A stretch of 64,000 bases of DNA from OFTM10 sp964344055 (GCA_964344055.1 CAYFLT010000010.1:1-64000); one strand, 5' to 3'. Positions 41,830 to 51,325 are shown, numbered from the stretch's first letter. Notes: generated by a model from the sequence alone, not told the origin. Numbers and translations: made by a program.

Positions 41830-43284
41830 ATGTGCCGATGGATCGCCACTGTGACGTCGAGATCTCGCCGCCGGGAACGGCCTCGTCCAATCGCTGCCTT
41901 CATCGCGGCGAGCCTCGCGGCCGGGCTCGTCATCACCGCAGCCCATGCCCAGGACGACATGGACCTGGCCGACATCCCTGAGCCGATCGACGTGGCCAGC
42001 GACGGTGCCGCGGTGGAGGCCACTCTCGCCGGCGTCGGACTCGACGCGGCATGGCGAGCCGCACTCGATCTCGGAGAACTCCCCCGCTCGATGTCGGTGG
42101 CCTACGCCGGCGAGGACGGCGAACCGGTGGCCGAGTTGGTGGCGACCGCCGTTGCCCTCGATTCCACGAGCCAGCTGCACGCCGAGGTGGTGAGCGAACT
42201 CCGTGAGGTCGCACTGACGAGATCGGCGGCGGTCGAAGCCGAGCGTGACCGCACCATCGATCGCAACCGGGCGGACGCCCACCTTCGGGGCGTGGTAGCC
42301 CTCCTTCAGTCCGTGGCGGTCGACATGTTCGCCGGGAACGGGGAGAGCGACGACGTCCTCCTGGGGACCGACAACGAGGCGCTCTTCGAGGCCCAGCGCA
42401 CGTTCGAACTCAGAGGCCACACCCTCGAAGAGATGCTCGATCGACGTGAAGCGGCGATCGCCGCGCTGGTCGCCGCTGAGGACGGGTTGGCGCGGGCGAT
42501 CGAACACCGCCAGGTTCTCGACGCCGACCACGAGCGGCTGCTCCTCGAGGCGACCAGCCTGGCCCGGTCCCGCAACGAACTCGAGGGCGAGGCGAGGCGT
42601 CTCATCATCCCGGCTGCGGATGCGTTCGTGCTCGCCGACGTTCCCCGCGCCCCTGGGCTCACGCCCCGGGCGGTCGACGCCTACGTGAACGCCGAGCTGA
42701 CCCTCACCGAGACCGTTCCGTCCTGTCGCATTTCGTGGCGGACCATCGCCGCCGTGGGCGCGATCGAAGGCGCTCACGGCACCCACGGCGGGCGCGAACT
42801 CGACCGGGAGGGCATGCCGGACCGGAGGATCGTCGGCCTCGCGCTCGACGGCAACAATGTCGACAACTTCGGTGAGGTCGTGGCGACGATCGCGGACACC
42901 GACGGCGGCCGATGGGACGGTGACACCGTCCATGACCGCGCCATCGGCCCGATGCAGTTCATCCCCGAGACGTGGCGAAGCTGGGCTCGCGACGGTGACG
43001 GTGACGGCGTCGAGGACCCCCAGGATCTCGACGATGCCGCTCTCGCCGCCGGCGCATACCTGTGCAGCTACGGCTCACAGCGCTCGTGGGAGACGTGGAA
43101 GGCCGCCGTGTTCGGCTACAACCATTCCCCGGCCTACGTGGCGGCGGTGAAGACGCACCACGACCGGATGCGACGGGTGTCCCTTCCCGACAACGAAGAG
43201 ATCGAGCTGCAGCCATCAGCCCCCTGGGACACCTACGTTCCCATGCCGATTCCCGAGCCCGAACCCATCGAAGCCGACGCCTGA
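41830..43284 (+). CDS. Secreted lytic transglycosylase-like protein
   Basis: 484 residues. A basic N-terminus and hydrophobic segment (PIAAFIAASLAAGLVITAAHAQ) give a signal peptide. A helical, coiled-coil-prone middle (about 110-260, ERDRTIDRNRADAHLRG, EEMLDRREAAIAALVAAEDGL) precedes an SLT-type domain: WRTIAAVGAIEGAHGTHGG (catalytic Glu), DRAIGPMQFIPETWRSW, DGDGVEDPQDLDDAALAAGAYLC and FGYNHSPAYVAAV. It cleaves peptidoglycan; the coiled coil resembles division-linked hydrolase regulators. Confidence 0.8.
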   Translation: MCRWIATVTSRSRRRERPRPIAAFIAASLAAGLVITAAHAQDDMDLADIPEPIDVASDGAAVEATLAGVGLDAAWRAALDLGELPRSMSVAYAGEDGEPVAELVATAVALDSTSQLHAEVVSELREVALTRSAAVEAERDRTIDRNRADAHLRGVVALLQSVAVDMFAGNGESDDVLLGTDNEALFEAQRTFELRGHTLEEMLDRREAAIAALVAAEDGLARAIEHRQVLDADHERLLLEATSLARSRNELEGEARRLIIPAADAFVLADVPRAPGLTPRAVDAYVNAELTLTETVPSCRISWRTIAAVGAIEGAHGTHGGRELDREGMPDRRIVGLALDGNNVDNFGEVVATIADTDGGRWDGDTVHDRAIGPMQFIPETWRSWARDGDGDGVEDPQDLDDAALAAGAYLCSYGSQRSWETWKAAVFGYNHSPAYVAAVKTHHDRMRRVSLPDNEEIELQPSAPWDTYVPMPIPEPEPIEADA

Positions 43285-43306
43285 CCGCCCGCTTCAGCGA
43301 GATCGG

Positions 43307-44500
43307 TCACCGCAGGAACGGGATCAGATCGCCCTTGTTCCCGTCGACCATCCAGCGGTCGGCACCGACGAACACGGCGAGGTCGTCCAGCGCACGACGC
43401 AGGCCATCGGTGACCACCCTCGGGTCGGTCCCGCTCTCGGAGAACGCACCGAACACCCGCAACACCCCGTCGGCGCGGTCGGTCTTGCAGTCCACCCGAC
43501 CCACCACGTCGTCGCCGAGGAGGAACGGCAGGACGTAGTAGCCGTACTTTCGCTTCGCCTTCGGGGTGTAGATCTCGATGCGGTACTCGAAATCGAAGAG
43601 CCGCTCTCCCCTCTCGCGGAACCACACCACCGGATCGAACGGTGAGAGCAGGGTGCAGGCCTCGATGGAGCGGGGTCGCGCCGCGGCCGGGTGGAGGTAT
43701 GCCTGTCGGTCCCAGCCCTCGACGCCCACCTCGATCAGGTCGCCGCTCTCGACGAGCTCCAGAACCCGCTGTTTCGCAGGCCGTTTCGGAAGCCGGTAGT
43801 AGTCGACCAGATCGGGCAGGGCGGCGACGCCGAGACTCTCGGCCGAGCGCATCAGGAGGACGCGGTGCGCCTCTTCTTCAGTGGGAGTGGGTCGGCGACG
43901 TACCTCGTCGGGGATGATGCGTTCGAGAAGATCGAACTGCTTGACGAACCCCGGCTTGCGCCGGATCCCCACCTCACCGATCCGGAACAACCAGTCGAGA
44001 GCCAGGGACCCGAGAGACCGATCACCCCACCATTCGCCTTCGCGGGGCCGGGGATCCGACAGCTCACCAGGCGCGAGTGGGCGTTCACGAACCTGGTCGA
44101 GCACGTCGGCGACATAGCCGGGCTCCTCTTCGGAGAGCCGGTGCAAGCCGCCCCACGTCTCACCCTGGCGGGCTCGGTCCTTGGCCCATCGCAACAGGGG
44201 TTCGTCCTCGACCGGGAGAAGGGAGGCCTCATGGCTCCACGCCTCGAACCACTCGTCATCCCTGTAGGCGACACGATCGAGCAGGTCGGGGTCGTAGGGG
44301 CCCAGCCGAGCGAACGGCGGCATGTACTGGGTGCGGGCGACGACCGGGACCGAGTCGAGCTGGAGCAGCTGGAGCCGGTTCATGACCCGCCGGAGGTGAC
44401 GCCGGTCCACCTTGCCCGTGGGCCGAGGATCGCGAAAGCCCTGCCCACCGAGCGCGATCCGGCGGGCCTGGGCAGCCGAGAGTCGGGGTCGACGGCTCAC
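43307..44500 (-). CDS. YcaQ/AlkX-family DNA glycosylase (HTH_42 winged helix)
   Basis: 397 residues. LQLLQLDSVPVVARTQYMPPFARLG, YRDDEWFEAWSHEASLLP, SLALDWLFRIGEVGIRRKPGFVKQFDLLERIIP, and LLSPFDPVVWFRERGERLFDFEYRIEIYTPKAKRKYGYYVLPFLLGDDVVGRVDCK match the YcaQ family, which removes alkylated bases and unhooks interstrand cross-links. The start overlaps the HAD gene stop (GTGA). Confidence 0.85.
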   Translation of the reverse strand: MSRRPRLSAAQARRIALGGQGFRDPRPTGKVDRRHLRRVMNRLQLLQLDSVPVVARTQYMPPFARLGPYDPDLLDRVAYRDDEWFEAWSHEASLLPVEDEPLLRWAKDRARQGETWGGLHRLSEEEPGYVADVLDQVRERPLAPGELSDPRPREGEWWGDRSLGSLALDWLFRIGEVGIRRKPGFVKQFDLLERIIPDEVRRRPTPTEEEAHRVLLMRSAESLGVAALPDLVDYYRLPKRPAKQRVLELVESGDLIEVGVEGWDRQAYLHPAAARPRSIEACTLLSPFDPVVWFRERGERLFDFEYRIEIYTPKAKRKYGYYVLPFLLGDDVVGRVDCKTDRADGVLRVFGAFSESGTDPRVVTDGLRRALDDLAVFVGADRWMVDGNKGDLIPFLR

Positions 44501-45228
44501 GCCGTGAGCAGGTCGGCCAACGCGACGACGTCGGGGAGCCGCCAGTGGTCGTGATCGTCGTGGAGGTCGTACGGGTCGAGCTGGACGACCGGTAGTCCGG
44601 CGGCGTCCGCGCCGTGGACGTCGGCATGCACCGTGTCGCCGACATACAGGGTGCGGGCGCGGTCAGTGCTCAGCGCGTCGATCGCGGGGTCGAAGATGCG
44701 GGGATCGGGCTTGGATATCTGCACGACGGTCGAGTCCACGATCGCCGCCACCTTCGGCAGCGGACCCTCGTCGAGCTGGCAGATCCCGTGATCGATGCAC
44801 TGCTGCACGGCCGTGCCGTTGTTGTTGGTGACCACTGCGACTGGGCGAACGGCTGCGATCCGGGCGAACGCATCGATGTTGTGAACCAATCGGTGGGTCC
44901 ACATGTCCTGGGCTTCCTCGTGGCGGCGGACCCGATCGCGGGCCTCGATCGCTCGCTCCAGCTCTTCGCCCGCCAGGCCGACCACGGAGAAGTAGGCCAT
45001 GTCGTAGTGCGCCCACGTCCCGAGGTCGCGCTCGTCCACGACTGTGCCCTCGATGAGCTCCGTGATGCCCCGGATGCCCCTGTAGTGGGCCTCGTGCGCC
45101 ATCTCACCGGTCACGTCCGCAACGATTCCCACCTCGGCGAGGATCCCGCCGATTCGGGCCGGAGAGGGCACCACGAAGACGCCGCCCATGTCGAAGACGA
45201 CCGCGTCGATCTGCTCAGGTGTGCGCAC
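44497..45228 (-). CDS. HAD-superfamily hydrolase
   Basis: 243 residues: motif I VVFDMGGVFV (nucleophile Asp; the +2 acid is replaced by Gly), motif II PVAVVTNNNG, motif III Lys in VQISKPDPRIF, motif IV TLYVGDTVHADVHGA. The DMGG motif is common in epoxide-hydrolase-like and DUF HADs. GTG 45228 lies six bases from TACGCT (45235-45240, minus). Confidence 0.8.
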   Translation of the reverse strand: MRTPEQIDAVVFDMGGVFVVPSPARIGGILAEVGIVADVTGEMAHEAHYRGIRGITELIEGTVVDERDLGTWAHYDMAYFSVVGLAGEELERAIEARDRVRRHEEAQDMWTHRLVHNIDAFARIAAVRPVAVVTNNNGTAVQQCIDHGICQLDEGPLPKVAAIVDSTVVQISKPDPRIFDPAIDALSTDRARTLYVGDTVHADVHGADAAGLPVVQLDPYDLHDDHDHWRLPDVVALADLLTA

Positions 45229-45234
45229 GGGGTG

Positions 45235-45275
45235 AGCGTAGATGACGCGGCGTTTCGCTTCGTCATCCCTAGGCT
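45235..45275. promoter_or_regulatory. Divergent leaderless-type promoters of HAD and MFS genes
   Basis: TACGCT (45235-45240, minus strand) is six bases from GTG 45228. TAGGCT (45270-45275, plus strand) is six bases from ATG 45282. Confidence 0.5.
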
Positions 45276-45281
45276 CCCCGA

Positions 45282-46535
45282 ATGAACACCGACGCCACCG
45301 CTCTCCCCACGCGGGCGGATCGGTTCTCGGGCTGGCGGATCCTCGGCCTCGCCACGATCGTGATGGGCCTCACCGGGCCAGGCCAGACCATCGGTGTGAG
45401 TGTCTTCATCGACCACTTCACCGACGACCTCGACCTGTCGAAGAACGCAGTGTCCGCCGGCTATGCGGTCGGAACCCTGACCGGCTCCCTGATGCTCCCA
45501 ACGGTCGGGCGCTGGGTCGACCAGTTCGGTGTCCGGCGGGCCATGACGACGATCGCCGTCGCCTTCGTGCTTGCGCTCGTCGCGATGGCCGGCGTGCAGG
45601 GGCTGATCAGCCTCACCGTCGGATTCATCTTCATTCGCATGCTCGGCCAGGGCAGCCTCAGCCTGGTCAGCATGGTCTCGGTCTCCCTCTGGTTCGACCG
45701 GCGACGTGGCTTCGCGCTGGGGATCGCGATGACGATCTCCTCCGCCCTGATGGCGATCGTGCCGATCGTCTTGAGCTTCGTGATCGGGGAGACGGGCTGG
45801 CGGTCGGCGTGGCTCATCGCTGCCGGCTTCATCGCCGTCACCGTCGTCCCGATCGCCTGGTTCGGGATGGTCGACCGGCCCGAGTCGGTCGGACAGTTCC
45901 CCGATGGTCTCCCGCCCGACGATCACGCGAAGGTAGGCGGGACCTCCGGGGTCACGAGTCTCGACCGGGCGACGACTCTCCGCACCCGAGCTTTCTGGAC
46001 CCTCGCCAGCGCAGTGTTCATGAGCTCGATGCTGGGTACCGGGCTCATCTTCCACCAGATCGGGCTCCTGGGTGAGAGTGGTTTCACCGAGACCGAGGCC
46101 GCGGCGATGTTCCTCCCCCAGGTGATCGGCACCTTCGCAGGATCACCCGCGATGGGGATGGGCATCGACCGGATCGGCTCGCGCCTCGCGCCCACGGTCA
46201 CCCTCGTGATGCTGAGCATCACGCTCCTCATGGCCGGCACCGTCGCCGCCCTGTGGGCGGTGATCGGCTACTCGCTGGTGTTCGGGCTCACCGCCGGCGC
46301 CACCCGCACCCTCGGCGCCGCGCTCATCCCCGCCTGGTTCGGCGTCCTGCACATCGGATCGATCCAGGGATCGCTCACCTTCATCGGCGTGGTCGGATCG
46401 GCGCTCGGCCCGATCGCGATGTCGCTCACCGAGTCCGCCACCGGGAGCTTCCGCACCGCCGCCGTCCTGTGGGCTGCGGTGCCCCTCGCCACCGCCCTCT
46501 TCGCGGCTACCTTGCCGTCGCAGGAGCGCCGATGA
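45282..46535 (+). CDS. MFS transporter
   Basis: 417 residues with 12 predicted membrane segments, for example ILGLATIVMGLTGPGQTIGVSVF, GYAVGTLTGSLMLPTVGRWVDQFGVRRAM and SLWFDRRRGFALGIAMTISS. The loop 2-3 motif GRWVDQFGVRR is classic MFS. It resembles OFA/monocarboxylate-type carriers. The substrate cannot be deduced. Coupled to the hemolysin III gene (ATGA). Confidence 0.8.
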   Translation: MNTDATALPTRADRFSGWRILGLATIVMGLTGPGQTIGVSVFIDHFTDDLDLSKNAVSAGYAVGTLTGSLMLPTVGRWVDQFGVRRAMTTIAVAFVLALVAMAGVQGLISLTVGFIFIRMLGQGSLSLVSMVSVSLWFDRRRGFALGIAMTISSALMAIVPIVLSFVIGETGWRSAWLIAAGFIAVTVVPIAWFGMVDRPESVGQFPDGLPPDDHAKVGGTSGVTSLDRATTLRTRAFWTLASAVFMSSMLGTGLIFHQIGLLGESGFTETEAAAMFLPQVIGTFAGSPAMGMGIDRIGSRLAPTVTLVMLSITLLMAGTVAALWAVIGYSLVFGLTAGATRTLGAALIPAWFGVLHIGSIQGSLTFIGVVGSALGPIAMSLTESATGSFRTAAVLWAAVPLATALFAATLPSQERR

Positions 46536-47182
46536 CCACCACCTTCTCCACGCGACCCGCCTTCCGCGGCGTCTCACACCAGATGGCCTTCGTGTCCGCG
46601 CTCACGCTGGCGCCACTGCTCATCATCGCCGCCCCGGGGATCGGTCCTCGGCTGGTCACCGCGATCTACGCGCTGGCGGTCGTGGGCCTGTTCGGGGTGA
46701 GTGCGCTCTACCACCGGGGCCCATGGGGCGAACGGGGTCGGGCGGTGATGCGCCGGCTGGATCACAGCATGATCTTCGTGGCCATCGCCGCCACCTACAC
46801 GCCGATCGCCGCTTTTGCGCTCCCGGCATCGACGGCGCGGTGGATGCTGTGGGTCGTGTGGCTCGGCGCGGCCATCGGTGTGATCGGCCGGATGCTCTGG
46901 CTCACCGCGCCCTCATTCGTCGTGACGATCCCCTATGTGGCCCTCGGCTGGGTTGCGGTGTTCGCCACACCGCAGATGATCGACGGCCTCGGCGGTGGCG
47001 GATTCAGCCTCATCGCAGTCGGCGGTGGTCTGTTCACGGTCGGGGCGCTCATCTATGCGGTCAAGCGGCCCGACCCCTGGCCGCAACGGTTCGGCTACCA
47101 CGAGATCTTCCACCTCTTCGTCATCGGCGGTGCCGCCGCGCACTATGCGGCGGTCGCGTTCTTCGCCGTACCCAAGGCCTGA
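46532..47182 (+). CDS. Hemolysin III / YqfA family membrane protein
   Basis: 216 residues, seven membrane segments. The PAQR-type motifs are ALYHRGPWGERGRAVMRRLDHSMIFVAIAATYTPIA and, at the end, FGYHEIFHLFVIGGAAAHYAAV, giving the metal-binding His and Asp set. ATG 46532 has CAGGAG upstream and overlaps the MFS stop. Confidence 0.85.
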   Translation: MTTTFSTRPAFRGVSHQMAFVSALTLAPLLIIAAPGIGPRLVTAIYALAVVGLFGVSALYHRGPWGERGRAVMRRLDHSMIFVAIAATYTPIAAFALPASTARWMLWVVWLGAAIGVIGRMLWLTAPSFVVTIPYVALGWVAVFATPQMIDGLGGGGFSLIAVGGGLFTVGALIYAVKRPDPWPQRFGYHEIFHLFVIGGAAAHYAAVAFFAVPKA

Positions 47183-47187
47183 CCGAC

Positions 47188-48018
47188 CTACAGCTCGGCC
47201 ATCCCCGCCACGGCGAAGCTCTGGGTGCCGAGCCACCGCTTCCAGCCATCGGTGACGAAGAGTTCGTACTCGTCGCTGCGAACGTGGGCCCGATCCGGAT
47301 CGATGCCGGTGAGCTCGGATCCGGCGACGGCGGGGTGGAAGGCGCAGTAGACGAGATCACCCGACGCCCCGGAGAGCAACGACTCGTAGTCGGGCGCGGC
47401 ACCGAGTGGACGCCGGAAGTCTGTTTCGAGCACCTGATCGAACACCGGCATGCCCGCAGCCCGGGCCTCCGCGACGAACCCGGCGAACTGTTCCTCGGCA
47501 ACTCCCGCGAGATGCTTGTTGGGCCCATATGCCGAGATGGTCGCCGGGATCAGGACCGGCACGCCGTAGTCGGCCCCGACGGTGATGTAGCGGTCGCACC
47601 ACTCCGGAGCGAGGGCGCAACCCATGTGGGCGTCGAGGTGCGTCACGCGGATTCCGCCGGCGAGGGCGCGGTCGATCTGGGCCCGCCATTCGGTCTCCAC
47701 CGCCTCGGGATCCGCGTGGCGACGGACGCTCGCGACGTCACGCCACAGCATGCCTTCGGTATCGACGAGGCCGGCCGACGCCGGATGGTCGGCGACCGGC
47801 CCCCATCGGTGCGTGGCGTGCTCGGCAGTGAGGGTGAGGTGGACGCCGACGTCGAGGGAAGGGTCGGCCGCGGCCACCTCCGCCATCTCCTCGAACGCGG
47901 GACACGGCACCATCACCGATCCCGCGGTGACGGTGCCGTGCGCAGACAGTTCGACGAACGCCCGGTTGGCGGCGTGACAGAAGCCGACGTCGTCGGCGTG
48001 GATCACGACGCGGGTCAT
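47188..48018 (-). CDS. ChbG/HpnK-family carbohydrate deacetylase-like protein
   Basis: 276 residues: VVIHADDVGFCHAANRAFVELSAHGTVTAGSVMVPC (metal-binding Asp-Asp), LDVGVHLTLTAEH, RVTHLDAHMGCALAP, and YCAFHPAV. YdjC/ChbG enzymes deacetylate chito-oligosaccharides or lipid-linked sugars. ATG 48018 lies six bases from TACGAT (48025-48030, minus). No glycan operon surrounds it. Confidence 0.85.
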   Translation of the reverse strand: MTRVVIHADDVGFCHAANRAFVELSAHGTVTAGSVMVPCPAFEEMAEVAAADPSLDVGVHLTLTAEHATHRWGPVADHPASAGLVDTEGMLWRDVASVRRHADPEAVETEWRAQIDRALAGGIRVTHLDAHMGCALAPEWCDRYITVGADYGVPVLIPATISAYGPNKHLAGVAEEQFAGFVAEARAAGMPVFDQVLETDFRRPLGAAPDYESLLSGASGDLVYCAFHPAVAGSELTGIDPDRAHVRSDEYELFVTDGWKRWLGTQSFAVAGMAEL

Positions 48019-48043
48019 GCGCCGATCGTAGGGCGGGGTCGTC

Positions 48044-48805
48044 TCAGGTGCCGGTCCAGTTGGGCTCGCGCTTCTCGGCGAAGGCGCGCGGCCCTTCCTT
48101 GGCATCGTCAGAGGTGAAGACGGTCCGCTGAAGCGGCTGCTGCATCTCCCAGAGGGTGGCCTCGTCGTAGCCCTGGGCCGCGGCCTTGACCAGCTGCTTG
48201 CTGGCCGCCACCGCGAGCGGGGCGTTCTCCGCCACTCGCTCGGCGAGCGTGATTGCCGCGTCGAGGGCCGCACCGGGCTCGGTCAACTGGGAGAGCATCC
48301 CGGCCTCGTACGCCTCCTCGGCGGTGATGGGATCACCGGTGATCGCCATCTCCATCGCCTTGGCGTAGCCGACCCGGCTGGGCAGTCGGAAGAGGCCACC
48401 GCCGGCCGCGAAGAGTCCGACCTTCACTTCCCGGATGCCGATCTTGGCGCCCTTGGCCGCGACGAGCAGGTCACAGGAGAGCGCCAGCTCGCATCCGCCG
48501 GCGATGGCAAAGCCCTCGATGGCGCCGATCAGCGGCTTTTCGCACCCGGCCTGGATGAACTCGATCATCGGGCCGATGTCTTCGCCGGCGGCAAAGGCCT
48601 TGAGGTCCATTCCCGAACTGAAGGCGTCGGGTCCGCCGGTGAGTACACCGGCCGTCAAGCTGGCGTCGTTGTTGATCTCCTGCACCGCGTCCCACAGTCC
48701 ATGGGAGAGGGCGCCGTTGATGGCGTTGCGGGCTTCGGGGCGGTTGAGGGTGATCACCATCACCCGTCCCCGGCGCTCGGTCAGTACTGCTTGTTCAGAC
48801 ATCAT
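48044..48805 (-). CDS. Enoyl-CoA hydratase/isomerase (crotonase family)
   Basis: 253 residues. MVITLNRPEARNAINGAL, PDAFSSGMDLKAFAAGED (oxyanion-hole segment), IEGFAIAGGCELALSCDLLVAAKGAKIGIREVKVGLFAAGGGLFRLPSRVG. One catalytic Glu of hydratases is in REVKVGL; the second position is less clear, so isomerase or hydratase activity remains open. Last gene of the MarR-led operon, four bases after the SDR gene. Confidence 0.9.
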   Translation of the reverse strand: MMSEQAVLTERRGRVMVITLNRPEARNAINGALSHGLWDAVQEINNDASLTAGVLTGGPDAFSSGMDLKAFAAGEDIGPMIEFIQAGCEKPLIGAIEGFAIAGGCELALSCDLLVAAKGAKIGIREVKVGLFAAGGGLFRLPSRVGYAKAMEMAITGDPITAEEAYEAGMLSQLTEPGAALDAAITLAERVAENAPLAVAASKQLVKAAAQGYDEATLWEMQQPLQRTVFTSDDAKEGPRAFAEKREPNWTGT

Positions 48806-48809
48806 CGCC

Positions 48810-49589
48810 TCACTTGGGTGGCATCCGGATGCCGCCGTCGAGGCGGATCGTTTCGGCGTTCAGGTACGGATTGGTGATGCACTCCATGACGCAGAAGGCC
48901 AGCTCTTCACCCGAGCCGAGACGCTTGGGGAACAGCACCGACTGGCCGAGGTGGGCCTTGAACGCATCGGACTGCTCGCCCTCGCCGTAGATCGGCGTGT
49001 CGATCAGGCCCGGGGCGATCGTGTTCACCCGCACGCCGACGGCGGCGAGGTCACGGGCGATCGGGAGGGTCATGCCGACGACGCCGCCCTTGGAGGCGGA
49101 GTAGGCGCACTGGCCGATCTGGCCGTCGAACGCCGCGGCCGAGGCCATGTTGACGATGGCACCGCGGGCGCCGTCATCGTCGACCGGATCGGTCTTGGCC
49201 ATCGCGGCGGCCGACCGGCTGAGCATGTTGAACGAACCGATCAGGTTCACCCCGATCACGAACTCGAACTTGTCGAGAGGGAACGGTTCGTTGTTGCGGT
49301 CGATCGTGCGGCCCGCATAGCCGAGGCCGGCCGAGTTGACGAGCGCCCGGAGTGGGCCCATCTCAGACGCGGCGGCGACGGTGGCGTCGGCGTCATCGGT
49401 GCTGCGGACGTCGCACTTGACGAAGAGCCCACCGAGCTCGGAGGCGACGGCCTGGCCCTTCTCCTCGTTGAGGTCGGCGATGACGACGCGGGAGCCGGCG
49501 GCGGCCAGTTGGCGAGCCGAGGCCTCGCCGATGCCGGAGGCACCGCCGGTGATGATGGAGGAGCTTCCCTCCAGGTTCATACGTGGCAT
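48810..49589 (-). CDS. SDR-family 3-hydroxyacyl-CoA dehydrogenase-like protein
   Basis: 259 residues: SSSIITGGASGIGEASARQLAAAGSRVVIADLNEE (NAD-binding GxxxGxG), VNSAGLGYAGR, and the catalytic set IVNMASAAAFDGQIGQCAYSASKGG (Ser, Tyr-x3-Lys). It resembles type II 3-hydroxyacyl-CoA dehydrogenase (HSD17B10-like). ATG 49589 overlaps the thiolase stop (TGATG), with AAGGA upstream. It would act between the hydratase and thiolase encoded beside it. Confidence 0.85.
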   Translation of the reverse strand: MPRMNLEGSSSIITGGASGIGEASARQLAAAGSRVVIADLNEEKGQAVASELGGLFVKCDVRSTDDADATVAAASEMGPLRALVNSAGLGYAGRTIDRNNEPFPLDKFEFVIGVNLIGSFNMLSRSAAAMAKTDPVDDDGARGAIVNMASAAAFDGQIGQCAYSASKGGVVGMTLPIARDLAAVGVRVNTIAPGLIDTPIYGEGEQSDAFKAHLGQSVLFPKRLGSGEELAFCVMECITNPYLNAETIRLDGGIRMPPK

Positions 49590-50761
49590 CAGGAATCGAT
49601 CCTTTCGATGATCGTTGCATTGGCGAGCCCGCCGCCTTCGCACATGGCCTGGAAGCCATAGCGACCGCCGGTGCGCTCGAGTTCGTTGACGAGGGTGGTC
49701 ATGAGCTTTGCCCCGGAACACCCAAGCGGGTGACCGAGGGCGATTGCGCCGCCGTTGACGTTGACCTTGTCGAGGTCGGCGCCGGTCTCCTTCTGCCAGG
49801 CCAGAACGACCGAGGCGAAGGCTTCGTTGATCTCGAAGAGGTCGATGTCGTCGACCGACATGCCGGTTTTGGCCATGATCTTCTCGGTGACCGGAATCGG
49901 ACCCTTCAGCATGGTGACCGGGTCGGTGCCGGCGAGGGCGAAGCCGTGGAAGCGCGCCCGCGGCTTGAGACCCAACTCGGCGGCCTTCTCGGCGCTCATG
50001 ATGAGCACCGCGGCGGCACCGTCGGAGATCTGTGACGAGTTGCCGGCGGTGATCTTGCCGTTCTCGTCGAAGGCGGGCTTCAGGTTGGCGAGGGTCTCGG
50101 CGGTGGTGTCGGGACGGATGCCCTCGTCCTGGGTGAACATCTCAATGTCACCGTCGATGTCGACCGGGACCGGGACGATCTCGTTCTCGAACCGGCCCTC
50201 GGCGGTGGCCTGGGCGGCCCGTTGCTGGCTCTGGGCCGAGAAGGCGTCGAGGTCCTCGCGGGAGATGCCGTACTCGTCGGCGATCATGTCGGCACCGATG
50301 CCCTGCGCTGGCAGGCCGGTGTCCTCGTATCGCTTGAACACCTCGGGACCGAATGGCATGCCCTGCTCGCCGTTCACCGCGGAGGAACCCATTGGTGTAC
50401 GGGTCATGGACTCCACGCCGAGGGCGACCACGACGTCGTAGGCGCCTGCCATCACGCCTTGAGCGGCGAAGTGGATGGCCTGCTGGCTGGAGCCGCACTG
50501 ACGGTCGACGGTGGTGGCCGGCACCGACTCGGGCCAGCCGGCGGCGAGGACGGCGTTGCGGCCGATGTTGAACGCCTGCTCACCGACCTGGGACACGCAA
50601 CCGGTGACCACGTCGTCGACGAGGGTCGGGTCGAGGTCGTTGCGCTCCTGGAGCGCCTTGAGGACATGGGCCCCGAGGTCGGACGGATGCCAGTCCTTCA
50701 GCTTGCCGTTGCGGCGCCCGGCTGGCGTCCGCACGGCGTCGACGATGACTGCTTCGTGCAT
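49589..50761 (-). CDS. Acetyl-CoA acetyltransferase / thiolase
   Basis: 390 residues. Nucleophile Cys in VDRQCGSSQQAIHFAAQ, second active-site residues in NEAFASVVLAW and NVNGGAIALGHPLGCSGAKLMTTLV, with the C-terminal Cys in FQAMCEGGGLANATIIER. The last step of beta-oxidation, or condensation. It starts 14 bases after the marR gene. Confidence 0.95.
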   Translation of the reverse strand: MHEAVIVDAVRTPAGRRNGKLKDWHPSDLGAHVLKALQERNDLDPTLVDDVVTGCVSQVGEQAFNIGRNAVLAAGWPESVPATTVDRQCGSSQQAIHFAAQGVMAGAYDVVVALGVESMTRTPMGSSAVNGEQGMPFGPEVFKRYEDTGLPAQGIGADMIADEYGISREDLDAFSAQSQQRAAQATAEGRFENEIVPVPVDIDGDIEMFTQDEGIRPDTTAETLANLKPAFDENGKITAGNSSQISDGAAAVLIMSAEKAAELGLKPRARFHGFALAGTDPVTMLKGPIPVTEKIMAKTGMSVDDIDLFEINEAFASVVLAWQKETGADLDKVNVNGGAIALGHPLGCSGAKLMTTLVNELERTGGRYGFQAMCEGGGLANATIIERIDS

Positions 50762-50774
50762 GGGTGGTGTCTCC

Positions 50775-51260
50775 CTATTCCTTGGGGGGTGAGTTCTGGA
50801 TGGCGAAATCGATGTTGGTGTCGAGCCGTTCGAGCAGCTCGGCGAGTTGTTGGCGGTCGGCCCGGCTCACACCCTTGCGGAGCTCGGCCCGGAAGGCGGT
50901 GTCGATCTCGTAGAAGGCCTGGACCAGTTCGTGACCAGCCGGCGTGGCGGCGACCAACCACACTCGGCGATCGGCCGGATCCGGCTTCCTCTCGACGAGG
51001 CCACGGGCCTCGAGCTGATCGATGATCGTGCCCGCCGCTGCCCGTCCGAGGCCGACCATCTCCGCGAGCGCCGTCTGGGTGCTGTCGCCGAAGTCGACCA
51101 CGTAGGCGAGGAGTGATGCCTGGTTGAGGTTGAGATCGAGCGGCTCGAGTCGACGGTCGAAGGCCGTCCGCAGCCGGCGAGCGGTACCGATGATGGCGAT
51201 CTCGAAGCGCCGCCACGAAGGAGTGGCTGCAGTGTTTGAGGCAGCAGAGGTCGTCGCCAT
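50775..51260 (-). CDS. MarR-family transcriptional regulator
   Basis: 161 residues. DNA-binding region LNLNQASLLAYVVDFGDSTQTALAEMVGLGRAAAGTIIDQLEARGLVERKPDPADRRVWLVAATPAG is standard MarR. It heads the thiolase-SDR-crotonase operon and probably controls it in response to an acyl-CoA or aromatic ligand. A palindrome GTATGTTCCCATAC lies eight bases upstream of the start. Confidence 0.9.
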   Translation of the reverse strand: MATTSAASNTAATPSWRRFEIAIIGTARRLRTAFDRRLEPLDLNLNQASLLAYVVDFGDSTQTALAEMVGLGRAAAGTIIDQLEARGLVERKPDPADRRVWLVAATPAGHELVQAFYEIDTAFRAELRKGVSRADRQQLAELLERLDTNIDFAIQNSPPKE

Positions 51261-51267
51261 GAGATTC

Positions 51268-51281
51268 GTATGTTCCCATAC
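51268..51281. promoter_or_regulatory. Candidate MarR operator
   Basis: GTATG-TTCC-CATAC, perfect five-base arms, located directly upstream of the marR start and so overlapping any promoter of the lipid operon. Confidence 0.5.
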
Positions 51282-51325
51282 AATCTGTCACCCAACAATC
51301 CAGACACATATGACTTCGGTCACAA

